From Candidatus Jettenia caeni (GTDB taxonomy: Bacteria > Planctomycetota > Brocadiia > Brocadiales > Brocadiaceae), in assembly GCA_000296795.1 (NCBI GenBank), contig BAFH01000001.1, forward strand, positions 388-64,387: DNA of 64,000 nucleotides. Reading direction: 5' to 3'. Below are positions 17,267-24,818 of the stretch, one piece after another (position 1 is the stretch's first letter; each line of letters begins with the position of its first letter). Both the position numbers and the translations under genes were made by a program. The notes under the pieces were generated by a model. It was not told the origin of the DNA and searched no databases. It saw only the letters and a list, made by a program, of their open reading frames with translations.

Positions 17267-18016
17267 TTAAAAGCGAACCCTCTGTCTTCCTCTCCGCGTT
17301 GCTGCATTATGTTGCTGAAGACAGGCGAGTTCTTTCTTTATAATATCTTTATAATAGCGTAACCTTGTATTGGGGTCTTCCAAAATACCTTTAAAATTTC
17401 TTTTGGGATCTTTGTAAATAAGTTTAACAGGTATCTCTTTTACCCGCAAGCCCAGCTTCCATGCCTGAATCCATAACTGTAATGGCATACCGTATCCATA
17501 CTCCGTTACATGCAATGCCTTCAACTTTTTAACTTTGTAAGCTTTAAAACCACAGAATGCATCTGTTATATGAAAACGGGTTATACAATTTAAAATCTTT
17601 GTAATCTCCTTGTTAATGAGATATCGGTCTTTGGGAACCTCTTTTCCTATTTTTGCAGGGATAAAATATCGGGATCCGGATAAAATATCATAGTCGTAAA
17701 AGGGAATTTCCTTTAAAAATAGTGGTATCTGCTCTGGTTCATGTTGTCCATCGCCGTCAATCGTTACTACATAATCATATCCCTTGTTTATTGCAAAGGT
17801 AAATGCATCTATGATCGTCTTGCCATATCCGAGATTTCTTGCATGGATAATCATATGTATATCTTCGATATGCATTAAGTTTTCTCGGAACTCATCAGAC
17901 GAACCGTCATCTATCACTACAATATCAAGAGAAAGGTTCTTGATTTTTTGAATGATGTCGTACACATCAATTTCATTAAAGACAGGTATGGCTACAAGGA
18001 CTCTGTTTTCATCCAT
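17267..18016 (-). CDS. family 2 glycosyltransferase (dolichyl/polyprenyl-phosphate sugar synthase-like)
   Basis: This 249-residue GT-A protein has VAIPVFNE at the start, VVIDDGSSDEF for nucleotide binding, and VTIDGDGQHEPEQIP, which carries the DxD-like metal site. This matches the GT2 enzymes that load mannose or glucose onto a polyprenyl phosphate. There are no transmembrane helices, as in the soluble DPM1 type. The C-terminus (LRYYKDIIKKELACLQQH) is typical of short members. It precedes hemW on the same strand. Donor and acceptor are inferred from family only. Confidence 0.85.
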   Translation of the reverse strand: MDENRVLVAIPVFNEIDVYDIIQKIKNLSLDIVVIDDGSSDEFRENLMHIEDIHMIIHARNLGYGKTIIDAFTFAINKGYDYVVTIDGDGQHEPEQIPLFLKEIPFYDYDILSGSRYFIPAKIGKEVPKDRYLINKEITKILNCITRFHITDAFCGFKAYKVKKLKALHVTEYGYGMPLQLWIQAWKLGLRVKEIPVKLIYKDPKRNFKGILEDPNTRLRYYKDIIKKELACLQQHNAATRRGRQRVRF

Positions 18017-18091
18017 AAATGGTTCACCGTTTGTTCACAAAAGTTAAACTGAAAGGGCTTGCCTGCATAAATATTCCAGAGGTACTATGCA

Positions 18092-18997
18092 TTAATAACT
18101 CACACTCATTTTCGATGCTTCCACAGTATTCCTTAATAATATAACCATGGTTACTGGTTCGACTCCGCCTGGGACAGGTGTTATATATGAGGCAACTTCC
18201 TTCGCTGTTTTGAACTCAACATCGCCGGTAATCTTCATCTTCGGTTTATCATTTTTACTCATAACAGAGTTTCCCTGTACATCAAACTCTTTTACATGGT
18301 TAATCCCAACATCTATCACAATTGCCCCTGGTTTTATCATATCCCCTTTAATAAGTTCTGCCTTTCCAACGGCTGCAACTAAAATATCAGCCTTTTTCGT
18401 TTGTACAGAAAGATCTTTCGTGCCTGAGTGGCATATGGTAGGTGTCGCGGACAGATCCAACAAGAGTAGACTAACCGGTTTTCCCACCATGGCGCTACGG
18501 CCGACAATTGTCGCTTCCTTTCCCCTGATCTCTACGCCTATCGATTTAATAAGTTCTACGGCTGCCATAGCTGTGCACGGTACAATCCTTTTTTTATTGC
18601 CATAAACAAGTTCGCCTATATTGGCAGGATTTACTCCCTCCACGTCTTTGTGAGGGGCAATTACCCTGAGTACCTTTTTTACATCCAAGCCATCAGGCAT
18701 TGGTATTTGCAGGATAATTCCTGTCACATGAGGGTCGTTATTTAATTTTTTTATATGTTCAACGAGGGCATCTTCTCCCGTATCGGCTGCCAGTTCATCC
18801 ACGGTGTAGGTAATGCCCATCGCTTCACACTGTTTTTTCTGATTTTGGATATACAGGTGTGATGCTGCATTTTCACCCACCTGAACAGCTTTTACCCGGG
18901 GAAAGATACCTTTTTTCCTTAACATGCTGATCTCTTCAATCAACGGTTCCCGAATCTTTTCAGCAACAAATTCACCATCAATGATTCTCGCCGACAT
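18092..18997 (-). CDS. folD: bifunctional methylenetetrahydrofolate dehydrogenase/cyclohydrolase FolD
   Basis: This 301-residue protein matches FolD throughout: the catalytic lysine region YIQNQKKQCEAMGI, GIILQIPMPDGLD, KDVEGVNPANIGEL, the nucleotide-binding IVGRSAMVGKPVSLLL, and the C-terminal TPVPGGVEPVTMVILLRNT. It interconverts methylene-, methenyl- and formyl-tetrahydrofolate for one-carbon metabolism in the cytoplasm. It is divergent from the ispH-fusion gene across a 405-bp gap, so promoters for both are expected there. Confidence 0.96.
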   Translation of the reverse strand: MSARIIDGEFVAEKIREPLIEEISMLRKKGIFPRVKAVQVGENAASHLYIQNQKKQCEAMGITYTVDELAADTGEDALVEHIKKLNNDPHVTGIILQIPMPDGLDVKKVLRVIAPHKDVEGVNPANIGELVYGNKKRIVPCTAMAAVELIKSIGVEIRGKEATIVGRSAMVGKPVSLLLLDLSATPTICHSGTKDLSVQTKKADILVAAVGKAELIKGDMIKPGAIVIDVGINHVKEFDVQGNSVMSKNDKPKMKITGDVEFKTAKEVASYITPVPGGVEPVTMVILLRNTVEASKMSVSY

Positions 18998-19402
18998 AGC
19001 CGCCCTTTTTCATATAGAATATTCTCTAAATAACCCTTCTCTCTTTCCTGCAAATCTTAAGTATTTTGCAACTTTATTATAGAAGAACAGTCAATGGTAT
19101 AGCAAGGAAAAACCCCCTCAGAGAATAATACTTCTGGTAATATTAAAAGATTGACATCCCTAACCTTACCTGATAAAATTACGCTCGATTATGACGAGGA
19201 TTTATCCTCTCCTTTTACAAAGAGGAGTTAATAGAGAGGCACACCTTTCATAGATAGCAGTGCAAGCCAAAACCGGATTTTTAACGAGTGAAAAATACCT
19301 TCTCCCGATACATAATAATCTGGTTATTCCATACATATGTTGGCCCGGTTTATGGTAGAGAATTAATGCTTTTCCCAAAATCAAATTATCCGAGGTAAAA
19401 AA
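18998..19402. other. 405-bp divergent intergenic region between folD and ispH
   Basis: The region lies between two divergently transcribed genes and should contain both promoters, but I cannot point to convincing -35/-10 pairs. No gene or clear hairpin is seen. A GAGG ribosome-binding site near its right end (19392-19395) serves the TTG start of the ispH fusion. Confidence 0.5.
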
Positions 19403-21145
19403 TTGAGAGTAAAAGTCGCTAAAACTGCTGGGTTTTGTATGGGCGTCCGGAGGGCGATGGACACCCTTTTAGACGCTGCAAATGAAAAAAACGGTGATGG
19501 TAAGGTTTACACAGATGGACCCCTCATCCACAATCCGCAGGTACTCGAATATTTAGAAAAAAGAGGGATTCAAATTGTTAATGGGCAGACGGATCTCTCG
19601 AAGAGTACGGTTATTATAAGGGCGCATGGTATTACACCCGGCCGCAGAAAAGAGATCGAACAGACGGGCGCAAAGGTCTGTGATGCTACGTGTCCTCATG
19701 TAATGAGAGTCCAATCAATCATTAAAAAATATGCTGCACAGGGATATTCAACGGTAATCGTAGGGGATAAGGGGCATGCAGAGGTTATCGGTTTACTGGG
19801 GTATGCAGAAGGGAAAGGATACGTTATACAGGAATTAGAAGAAATTGAATATCTTCCGCCTATGGACAAGGTGTGCATTGTAGCCCAGACAACTCAGGAC
19901 AGACGGATGTTTAAAGAGGCGATAGACAGGCTCAAGAAACGTTATTCTCATTGTGAGTCATTTGAGACTATTTGCAGTTCCACGTATAAACGGCAAGACG
20001 AGGTTATCAACCTTACCAAATCTGTGGATGCCATGATTGTTGTTGGCGGAAGAGGAAGCGCCAATACCACACGGCTTGTTAAAATATGCGAGTCTCAGGG
20101 GACTCCGACAATTCATGTGGAAACTGATGCAGAGCTGGACCTCGATAAGCTGAAAGATTATGATACCGTCGGTGTAACGGCAGGCGCTTCAACCCCTAAC
20201 TGGATGATCAAAAGAGTCGTTGAAAAGGTGCATTCATATAAAGTCAACCGATATGAGAGATTCTTATTTGGCATAAAAAGTATTGCCAGTTTTTTTGTTG
20301 GAAGTTGTATCTTTGTAGGGCTTGGAGCTGCAAGTCTCAGTTACGCAAGCGCTGCTTTACTGGGAATTGAACCCAGATTACATTTTTGTCTGATTGCAGC
20401 GTTATTTATATTCTCCATGCAAGTCCTCAATCACTTCTCCAATAAAGAAGCCGTGGCGCTGAATGAGCCGGTAAGGGCGAAATTATACGAAAAAAAGCAG
20501 AATCTTTTCATCGGTCTTGGCATCGCCGGAGCAGTGGCATCTTTTGTTTTAGGATTCATCATCAGCAAACCCATTTTTTTTTGTATTTTCCTTGCCAGCC
20601 TCTTTGGCATTTTCTACCGGTTGGAAATAATACCAAAGAAACTATCCCGTATTATCAGGTACAGAAGTCTTGAACAAATACCTGGCTCAAAAGAGATTTT
20701 TTACGGGATTGCCTGGGGTGTCAGCACAGCCCTGATACCGTTTCTCGGGACGAGAAAAAGTTTTGTGCCGTCACTTTCCATCGCTATCGCATTTACCTTC
20801 AGCATCGCATTTATCAGAGCAGTTGTCCTTGATATACGGGATATCCAGGGTGACCGTATCCTGGGGAAAGAGACGATTCCCATTGCAATCGGAAAGGAAC
20901 GAACAAAGACGATTCTCATCATCATTACTGCATTAATAGCGATTTTGTTATCCGCAAGCCCGCTTCTTGGATGGACAACCAGCCTGGGATATTACTTACT
21001 ACCCTGTATTGCTTACGCTTACGGATATCAATATCTATTTTATAAACGTATTGTTTTCGAAGGGTTACTCCTTGAGACTATTGCAGATTTCAACTTTATC
21101 TTAGCTGGTATTATTGCTTTTCTATGGAAATCCAATTATCTTTAA
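19403..21145 (+). CDS. ispH: IspH - UbiA-type membrane prenyltransferase fusion
   Basis: This 580-residue protein has two parts. Residues 1 to about 282 are a full IspH (HMBPP reductase) with the three Fe-S cysteines (AGFCMGV, DATCPH, ETICSSTYKRQ) and substrate residues in GPLIHNP, IRAHGIT and GHAEVIG. It makes IPP and DMAPP. Residues about 300-580 form seven to nine membrane helices of UbiA type. The second Asp motif is intact (DIRDIQGDRILGKETIP). The first, normally NDxxDxxxD, reads NHFSNKEAVALNEP and has lost its aspartates. The start is TTG with a GAGG site 8 bp upstream. It is followed by DUF502 and tRNA-Sec. Whether the membrane half is an active prenyltransferase is open. Confidence 0.9.
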   Translation: MRVKVAKTAGFCMGVRRAMDTLLDAANEKNGDGKVYTDGPLIHNPQVLEYLEKRGIQIVNGQTDLSKSTVIIRAHGITPGRRKEIEQTGAKVCDATCPHVMRVQSIIKKYAAQGYSTVIVGDKGHAEVIGLLGYAEGKGYVIQELEEIEYLPPMDKVCIVAQTTQDRRMFKEAIDRLKKRYSHCESFETICSSTYKRQDEVINLTKSVDAMIVVGGRGSANTTRLVKICESQGTPTIHVETDAELDLDKLKDYDTVGVTAGASTPNWMIKRVVEKVHSYKVNRYERFLFGIKSIASFFVGSCIFVGLGAASLSYASAALLGIEPRLHFCLIAALFIFSMQVLNHFSNKEAVALNEPVRAKLYEKKQNLFIGLGIAGAVASFVLGFIISKPIFFCIFLASLFGIFYRLEIIPKKLSRIIRYRSLEQIPGSKEIFYGIAWGVSTALIPFLGTRKSFVPSLSIAIAFTFSIAFIRAVVLDIRDIQGDRILGKETIPIAIGKERTKTILIIITALIAILLSASPLLGWTTSLGYYLLPCIAYAYGYQYLFYKRIVFEGLLLETIADFNFILAGIIAFLWKSNYL

Positions 21146-21159
21146 CATATCAATAGATT

Positions 21160-21849
21160 ATGGAAGAAAAAACACAAGGGATATTCGCTCAATTTAAGAA
21201 AGATGTCAGGAAAAGGATGTTAACAGGATTACTGTTAATCCTGCCTGTGTATGTTACCTTCTTTGTTGTAAAATTTCTTTTCAGCTTTGTAGGAGGCACC
21301 CTTGCTCCGATCATAAAAAAAATATTACAATTTTACGGTGTTGCCTTGCCAAGAAGCTCTGTCGATGAATTTATTATTACATTTCTTGGGCTTATCCTTA
21401 CGTTTATATCATTATACTTTATCGGCATCTTTGCAGCTAATTTTGTCGGTAAAGCCATTATCAATTATTTTGAGAATCTGTTAACAAGAACTCCTGTCGT
21501 TCGAAATATATATTCATCAGTAAAACAGATAATTCACTCAATAAGCTTGCCTGGCAAACAAGCCTTTAAACGCGTAGTCCTTATAGATTTTCCGAAAGAA
21601 GGTACAAAATCAATCGGATTTGTTACCGGTGTTACAGAATATAACCACGGGAAAAAACTTATAAACGTGTTTATTCCAACGACTCCAAATCCGACAACAG
21701 GATTTTTGATATATACCACGGAAGACTTAGTTACCGATACCAACCTTAGCGTAGAAGAGGCGTTCAAAGCGCTCTTCTCAGGAGGTGTCCTGACACCTCC
21801 TGACATAACATCGGCATTTAGAAAAGCGGATACTCAGAATAAAGGTTAA
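21160..21849 (+). CDS. DUF502 family membrane protein
   Basis: This 229-residue protein has two hydrophobic helices near residues 20-45 and 65-95 and a conserved soluble C-terminal half (TPVVRNIYSSVKQ, RVVLIDFPKEGTKSIGFVTG, VFIPTTPNPTTGFL), which define DUF502. Function is unknown; family members are widespread inner-membrane proteins. It starts 14 bp after the ispH-ubiA fusion and ends 15 bp before the selenocysteine tRNA, so all three are probably on one transcript. Confidence 0.88.
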   Translation: MEEKTQGIFAQFKKDVRKRMLTGLLLILPVYVTFFVVKFLFSFVGGTLAPIIKKILQFYGVALPRSSVDEFIITFLGLILTFISLYFIGIFAANFVGKAIINYFENLLTRTPVVRNIYSSVKQIIHSISLPGKQAFKRVVLIDFPKEGTKSIGFVTGVTEYNHGKKLINVFIPTTPNPTTGFLIYTTEDLVTDTNLSVEEAFKALFSGGVLTPPDITSAFRKADTQNKG

Positions 21850-21864
21850 ATGAATTCTTTTCAC

Positions 21865-21961
21865 GGGAGTGCATGTCGGCTGGTGTCGGCGACGGACTTC
21901 AAATCCGGTCTGTCCCGCTTTTAGCGGGATAGGTGGGTTCGATTCCCACACGCTCCCGCCA
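21865..21961 (+). tRNA. selC: selenocysteine tRNA (UCA anticodon)
   Basis: The 97-nt sequence folds as a tRNA-Sec. It has a long acceptor (GGGAGTG with CGCTCCC, then discriminator G and encoded CCA). The D-stem has 6 bp and a 4-base loop (GTCGGC-TGGT-GTCGGC), a hallmark of bacterial tRNA-Sec. The anticodon loop is CTTCAAA with anticodon TCA. The variable arm is long (CCCGC / GCGGG) and the T-arm is GTGGG-TTCGATT-CCCAC. The anticodon reads UGA, so the cell should also carry selA, selB, selD and at least one selenoprotein; none of these is in the window. Confidence 0.95.
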
Positions 21962-22167
21962 TTAAACCTTTATTTATTAGCGTATTATGACTTCCCCCCC
22001 TAAAAAATCGTTACCAAGCCGTCACCAAATCGCATATATATGCTTTACCATGCATACAAAAATATTCTTAACTTTACCCATAGAAAAAGTATTATAAGAG
22101 CATCCTAGAATCTATTTCCCACCTTAGATATTCTATCTTTAGAAAAGAATACGCAACCATGATTTAG

Positions 22168-22374
22168 TTGCATTCTTTTGTTTTGAATACTACAATAAAG
22201 CTTGGATATGAAAACATTAGTACAGGCAAGACGGCTGGGTCAAGAGTGACCTTTATGAATCCTGAAACTAAACACATTATTAAACTTCATAAGCCGCATC
22301 CAAGACCTGAACTTAAACGATACCAGTTAGATTATATAGAGGAAACACTGCGAGACAAAGGGGTGATAGAATGA
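22168..22374 (+). pseudogene. hicA: HicA-type toxin, N-terminally truncated
   Basis: Residues from LGYENISTGKTAGSRVTF through KLHKPHPRPELKRYQLDYIEETL match the HicA family paired with RHH-type HicB. In that family the toxin is usually 80-90 residues with a conserved N-terminal helix before LGY. Here only about 10 unrelated residues precede it, the only upstream start is TTG, and an in-frame stop lies immediately before it (22165-22167). The toxin is therefore probably 5'-truncated and may be inactive. The antitoxin gene follows at once. HicA proteins cleave mRNA. Confidence 0.65.
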
Positions 22375-22377
22375 AAA

Positions 22378-22719
22378 ATGAAAGATGTTTTAACATATAA
22401 GGGGTTTATTGGGTCCGTCCATTTCAGCGCTGAGGATAAGGTCTTTCATGGAAAGGTAAAAGGTATTGATGACCTTGTAACGTTTGAAGGCTCTACCGTA
22501 GAAGAACTTATAAAAGCATTTCATGAAGAAGTAGACGACTATATTAAACTATGCAAGGAGCAAAGCAAAGAACCTTTAAGATCGTATAAGGGTAGTTTTA
22601 ATGTCCGCATATCTCCAGAGCTTCATAAGAAGGCAGTGGAAAGAGCCAGGACATTAGGTATAACCTTAAATAAACTTATCCAAATGGCTGTAGAAAAGGA
22701 AACAATAGGGAAAGATTAA
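22378..22719 (+). CDS. hicB: HicB-type antitoxin with ribbon-helix-helix C-terminus
   Basis: This 113-residue protein has a HicB-like N-terminal half (YKGFIGSVHFSAEDKVFHGKVKGIDDLVTFEG) and a C-terminal RHH DNA-binding segment (SFNVRISPELHKKAVERARTLGITLNKLIQMAVE). It would bind and neutralise HicA and repress the operon. It looks intact although the neighbouring toxin is truncated, a common end state in which the antitoxin outlives the toxin. It starts 3 bp after the toxin stop. Confidence 0.85.
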   Translation: MKDVLTYKGFIGSVHFSAEDKVFHGKVKGIDDLVTFEGSTVEELIKAFHEEVDDYIKLCKEQSKEPLRSYKGSFNVRISPELHKKAVERARTLGITLNKLIQMAVEKETIGKD

Positions 22720-22849
22720 TTTTAAATGATCTTTAACAATTGAAAATACTAAGTATTTGAGAAACAAGGACATAAGGAGAGTCTAAAAATTCTTGGCGCT
22801 ACCGTTCGTCCTTTTCTCTTATCTTTTTATTTCTCAAATACTCGTTAGG

Positions 22850-23791
22850 CTAAGACCTCTCCATTGAAATGCCGGGATAGTGGTCTGTCAGTGGCTCTTT
22901 GTCCCGTATTATCCGGTCTTGTTTCCGGATGTCTTCCCGTAAATACTTCGGCAGATTAAAGAGGGCGTGATGGGTAATACTATCGTAGAAACGCAGTGTA
23001 GTGGTGAGCCTTGATGAAATCCTGGTATCAATCTCATCACCTGTAATATCCAGGTTGCCCGGATTATGCGTTGCCATAGTAAACCCCCATTGCAATGCGT
23101 AAGAAGGAATGTAGGTAACATAGGGATATACGTGAGGAAATACCTTATTAAGGGTATTACAGATACTGGTAAACACGTCATTCTCGGTAAGAGAGGCTGC
23201 TCCAGACTGCACAAGGAGTATGCCACCCTTATTAAGTCTTTCAGCAATAATTTGATAAAATTCCAGGGTAAAAAGCATAAAAGAAGGACCTTCCTCCAAC
23301 GGATCATTCACGTCTATAATAACGACATCAAATCGTTCCTGTGTCCGTTCCAAATATTTTCTGCCGTCTTCAATTATAAGCTCTGTACGGCTATCGTCGA
23401 ATGCGCCCGCATGGAATGAAGGAAGATGCTTCCTGGCGCATACAATCATTTCCCTGTCGATATCGACCATCACGGCTTTTTTTATCGCCCTGTAACGAAG
23501 TGTTTCTCTGAGAGTTGCACCTTCACCCCCCCCTAAAATAAGCACACGTTCCGGACATGGATGTAAAATAAGGGATGGATGCACGAGCGCCTCATGATAG
23601 ATAAACTCATCCGCCTCTGCTGATTGAAGTTCATTTTCCAGGATGAGACATCTTCCATAATTATACGTATCTACGATAATAATTTTTTGAATCCCGGATT
23701 GAACCTGATACACAACATCCTTGAAGGCATGCTTATGCAGTTCGTAACCATTAAAATAATCTTCTATCCAGCTTCCTGATATTTTTTCCAT
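22850..23791 (-). CDS. speE: polyamine aminopropyltransferase (spermidine synthase)
   Basis: This 313-residue protein has the spermidine synthase fold: the N-terminal beta-domain (YQVQSGIQKIIIVDTYNYGRCLILENELQSAEADEFIYHEALVHP), GGGEGATLRE for decarboxylated SAM binding, and the acidic VDIDREMI. The catalytic-loop region reads IIDVNDPLEEGPS rather than the common DSTDP, so another aminopropyl acceptor (for example a thermospermine-type product) is possible. The speD gene lies upstream on the same strand and supplies decarboxylated SAM. Confidence 0.88.
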   Translation of the reverse strand: MEKISGSWIEDYFNGYELHKHAFKDVVYQVQSGIQKIIIVDTYNYGRCLILENELQSAEADEFIYHEALVHPSLILHPCPERVLILGGGEGATLRETLRYRAIKKAVMVDIDREMIVCARKHLPSFHAGAFDDSRTELIIEDGRKYLERTQERFDVVIIDVNDPLEEGPSFMLFTLEFYQIIAERLNKGGILLVQSGAASLTENDVFTSICNTLNKVFPHVYPYVTYIPSYALQWGFTMATHNPGNLDITGDEIDTRISSRLTTTLRFYDSITHHALFNLPKYLREDIRKQDRIIRDKEPLTDHYPGISMERS

Positions 23792-23914
23792 ATAGCCCTT
23801 TCATGTAGGGTATAAAAAGAGTTGTATTCACCATAATCTTATATTTTCCTGACATGCAGGGTAAGGCTTTAGCCTTGCAAAAGCGCAAACCGAAAGGTTT
23901 GCCCTACCTGTGCT
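23792..23914. repeat. mosaic repeat between speD and speE
   Basis: The core (about 23855-23908) is the recurring GGTAAGGCTTTAGCCTTGC ... CCGAAAGGTTTGCCCTAC module found at several other intergenic sites in this window. It may form a hairpin in the speD-speE transcript. Confidence 0.6.
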
Positions 23915-24340
23915 TTAAAGCTCCTGATTCGTTTCCGTTGATATATTCGCTTGTATCTTTTTAGTCAAAAAATTTCCCCTTTTTAGTTCCAGGATTGAAA
24001 TCTCTTTTGCCTGGAATGCCTGTATTATATGAGAAGCAGCATTTTGCGGGTCGATTGTATTACCGCAAATAAAGATGTCGGCAGCGGCATATCCATATTC
24101 AGGCCACGTATGAATAGAGATATGCGATTCAGCAAGTATGGCGACACCGGTTACACCATAGGGACTAAACCGGTGACATACCACATTCACCAGAGTTGCC
24201 TTCATAGACTCCGTAGCTTTGGTAAGGATCTCCTGTATACCATCGGCATCATCAATAACATCCTTACAACATCCCCACATCTCCAGAACGATATGTCTGC
24301 CCAACGTATCCACTACTTCTCTCCTCGTATTAAGCTGCAC
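23915..24340 (-). CDS. speD: S-adenosylmethionine decarboxylase proenzyme
   Basis: This 141-residue protein matches the short bacterial SpeD/SpeH type. The AESHISIHTWPEYGYAAADIF segment contains the self-cleavage Glu-Ser site, whose serine becomes the pyruvoyl cofactor; NVVCHRFSPYGVTGVAILAESH and DIFICG are also typical. It makes the aminopropyl donor for polyamine synthesis. It is the upstream gene of the speD-speE pair. The C-terminal extension after RGNFLTKK is short and unremarkable. Confidence 0.93.
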   Translation of the reverse strand: MQLNTRREVVDTLGRHIVLEMWGCCKDVIDDADGIQEILTKATESMKATLVNVVCHRFSPYGVTGVAILAESHISIHTWPEYGYAAADIFICGNTIDPQNAASHIIQAFQAKEISILELKRGNFLTKKIQANISTETNQEL

Positions 24341-24544
24341 AAAATCAAAATGTACCGATGGAAAAACGGTTTGATTCTAGAATGAATTGTTAGACTTGTC
24401 AAGAATGAATCCAGAGCAGAAATATTTTGACAATTCAAATTTCATCCTGTATAGTGCTAAAAAATTATGAAGAATACTGCCAGTCAAAATACCCTTCAGT
24501 CACTTCTGAATCCACACCCTTATTAATCCCCCCTACCCCCCTTT

Positions 24545-24818
24545 AGCAAAGGGGGGAATAGAGAGATTAGCAAAGGGGAGAATAGAGAGAAGTTTTCATT
24601 GACACCAATGAAGTAATGAGACAATGGGAGAATAGAGAGATTGGCAAAGAAGGAGACCGAGAGATTTGTAAAGGAAGAGACGGAGAGGCTTGCAAAAGAG
24701 AGGACGGAGGAGTTTGTAAAGGGAGAGATGGAGAGATTAAGAAAGGGGAGAACTGAAGGATTAATAAAGGGGTGTCCAGGAGAATTAGTAAAGGGAGATG
24801 GTGAGGATTTGGGGAGGA
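24545..24818 (+). repeat. tandem 24-bp repeat entering a coding region
   Basis: About nine degenerate copies of a 24-bp purine-rich unit (consensus close to GAGAGATTAGTAAAGGGAGA plus four bases) run from the intergenic region into the Mur-ligase reading frame. The first copies resemble the intergenic 'TTAGCAAAGGGGGGAATAGA' element just upstream (24542-24561). Later copies are in frame and would encode an 8-residue repeat (ERFVKEET, ERLAKERT, EEFVKGEM, ERLRKGRT). Confidence 0.75.

Noticed and set aside
18147-18605. 152-codon open frame antisense to folD
   Set aside because: It is fully covered by the well-supported folD frame, has no recognisable motif and no convincing ribosome-binding site.
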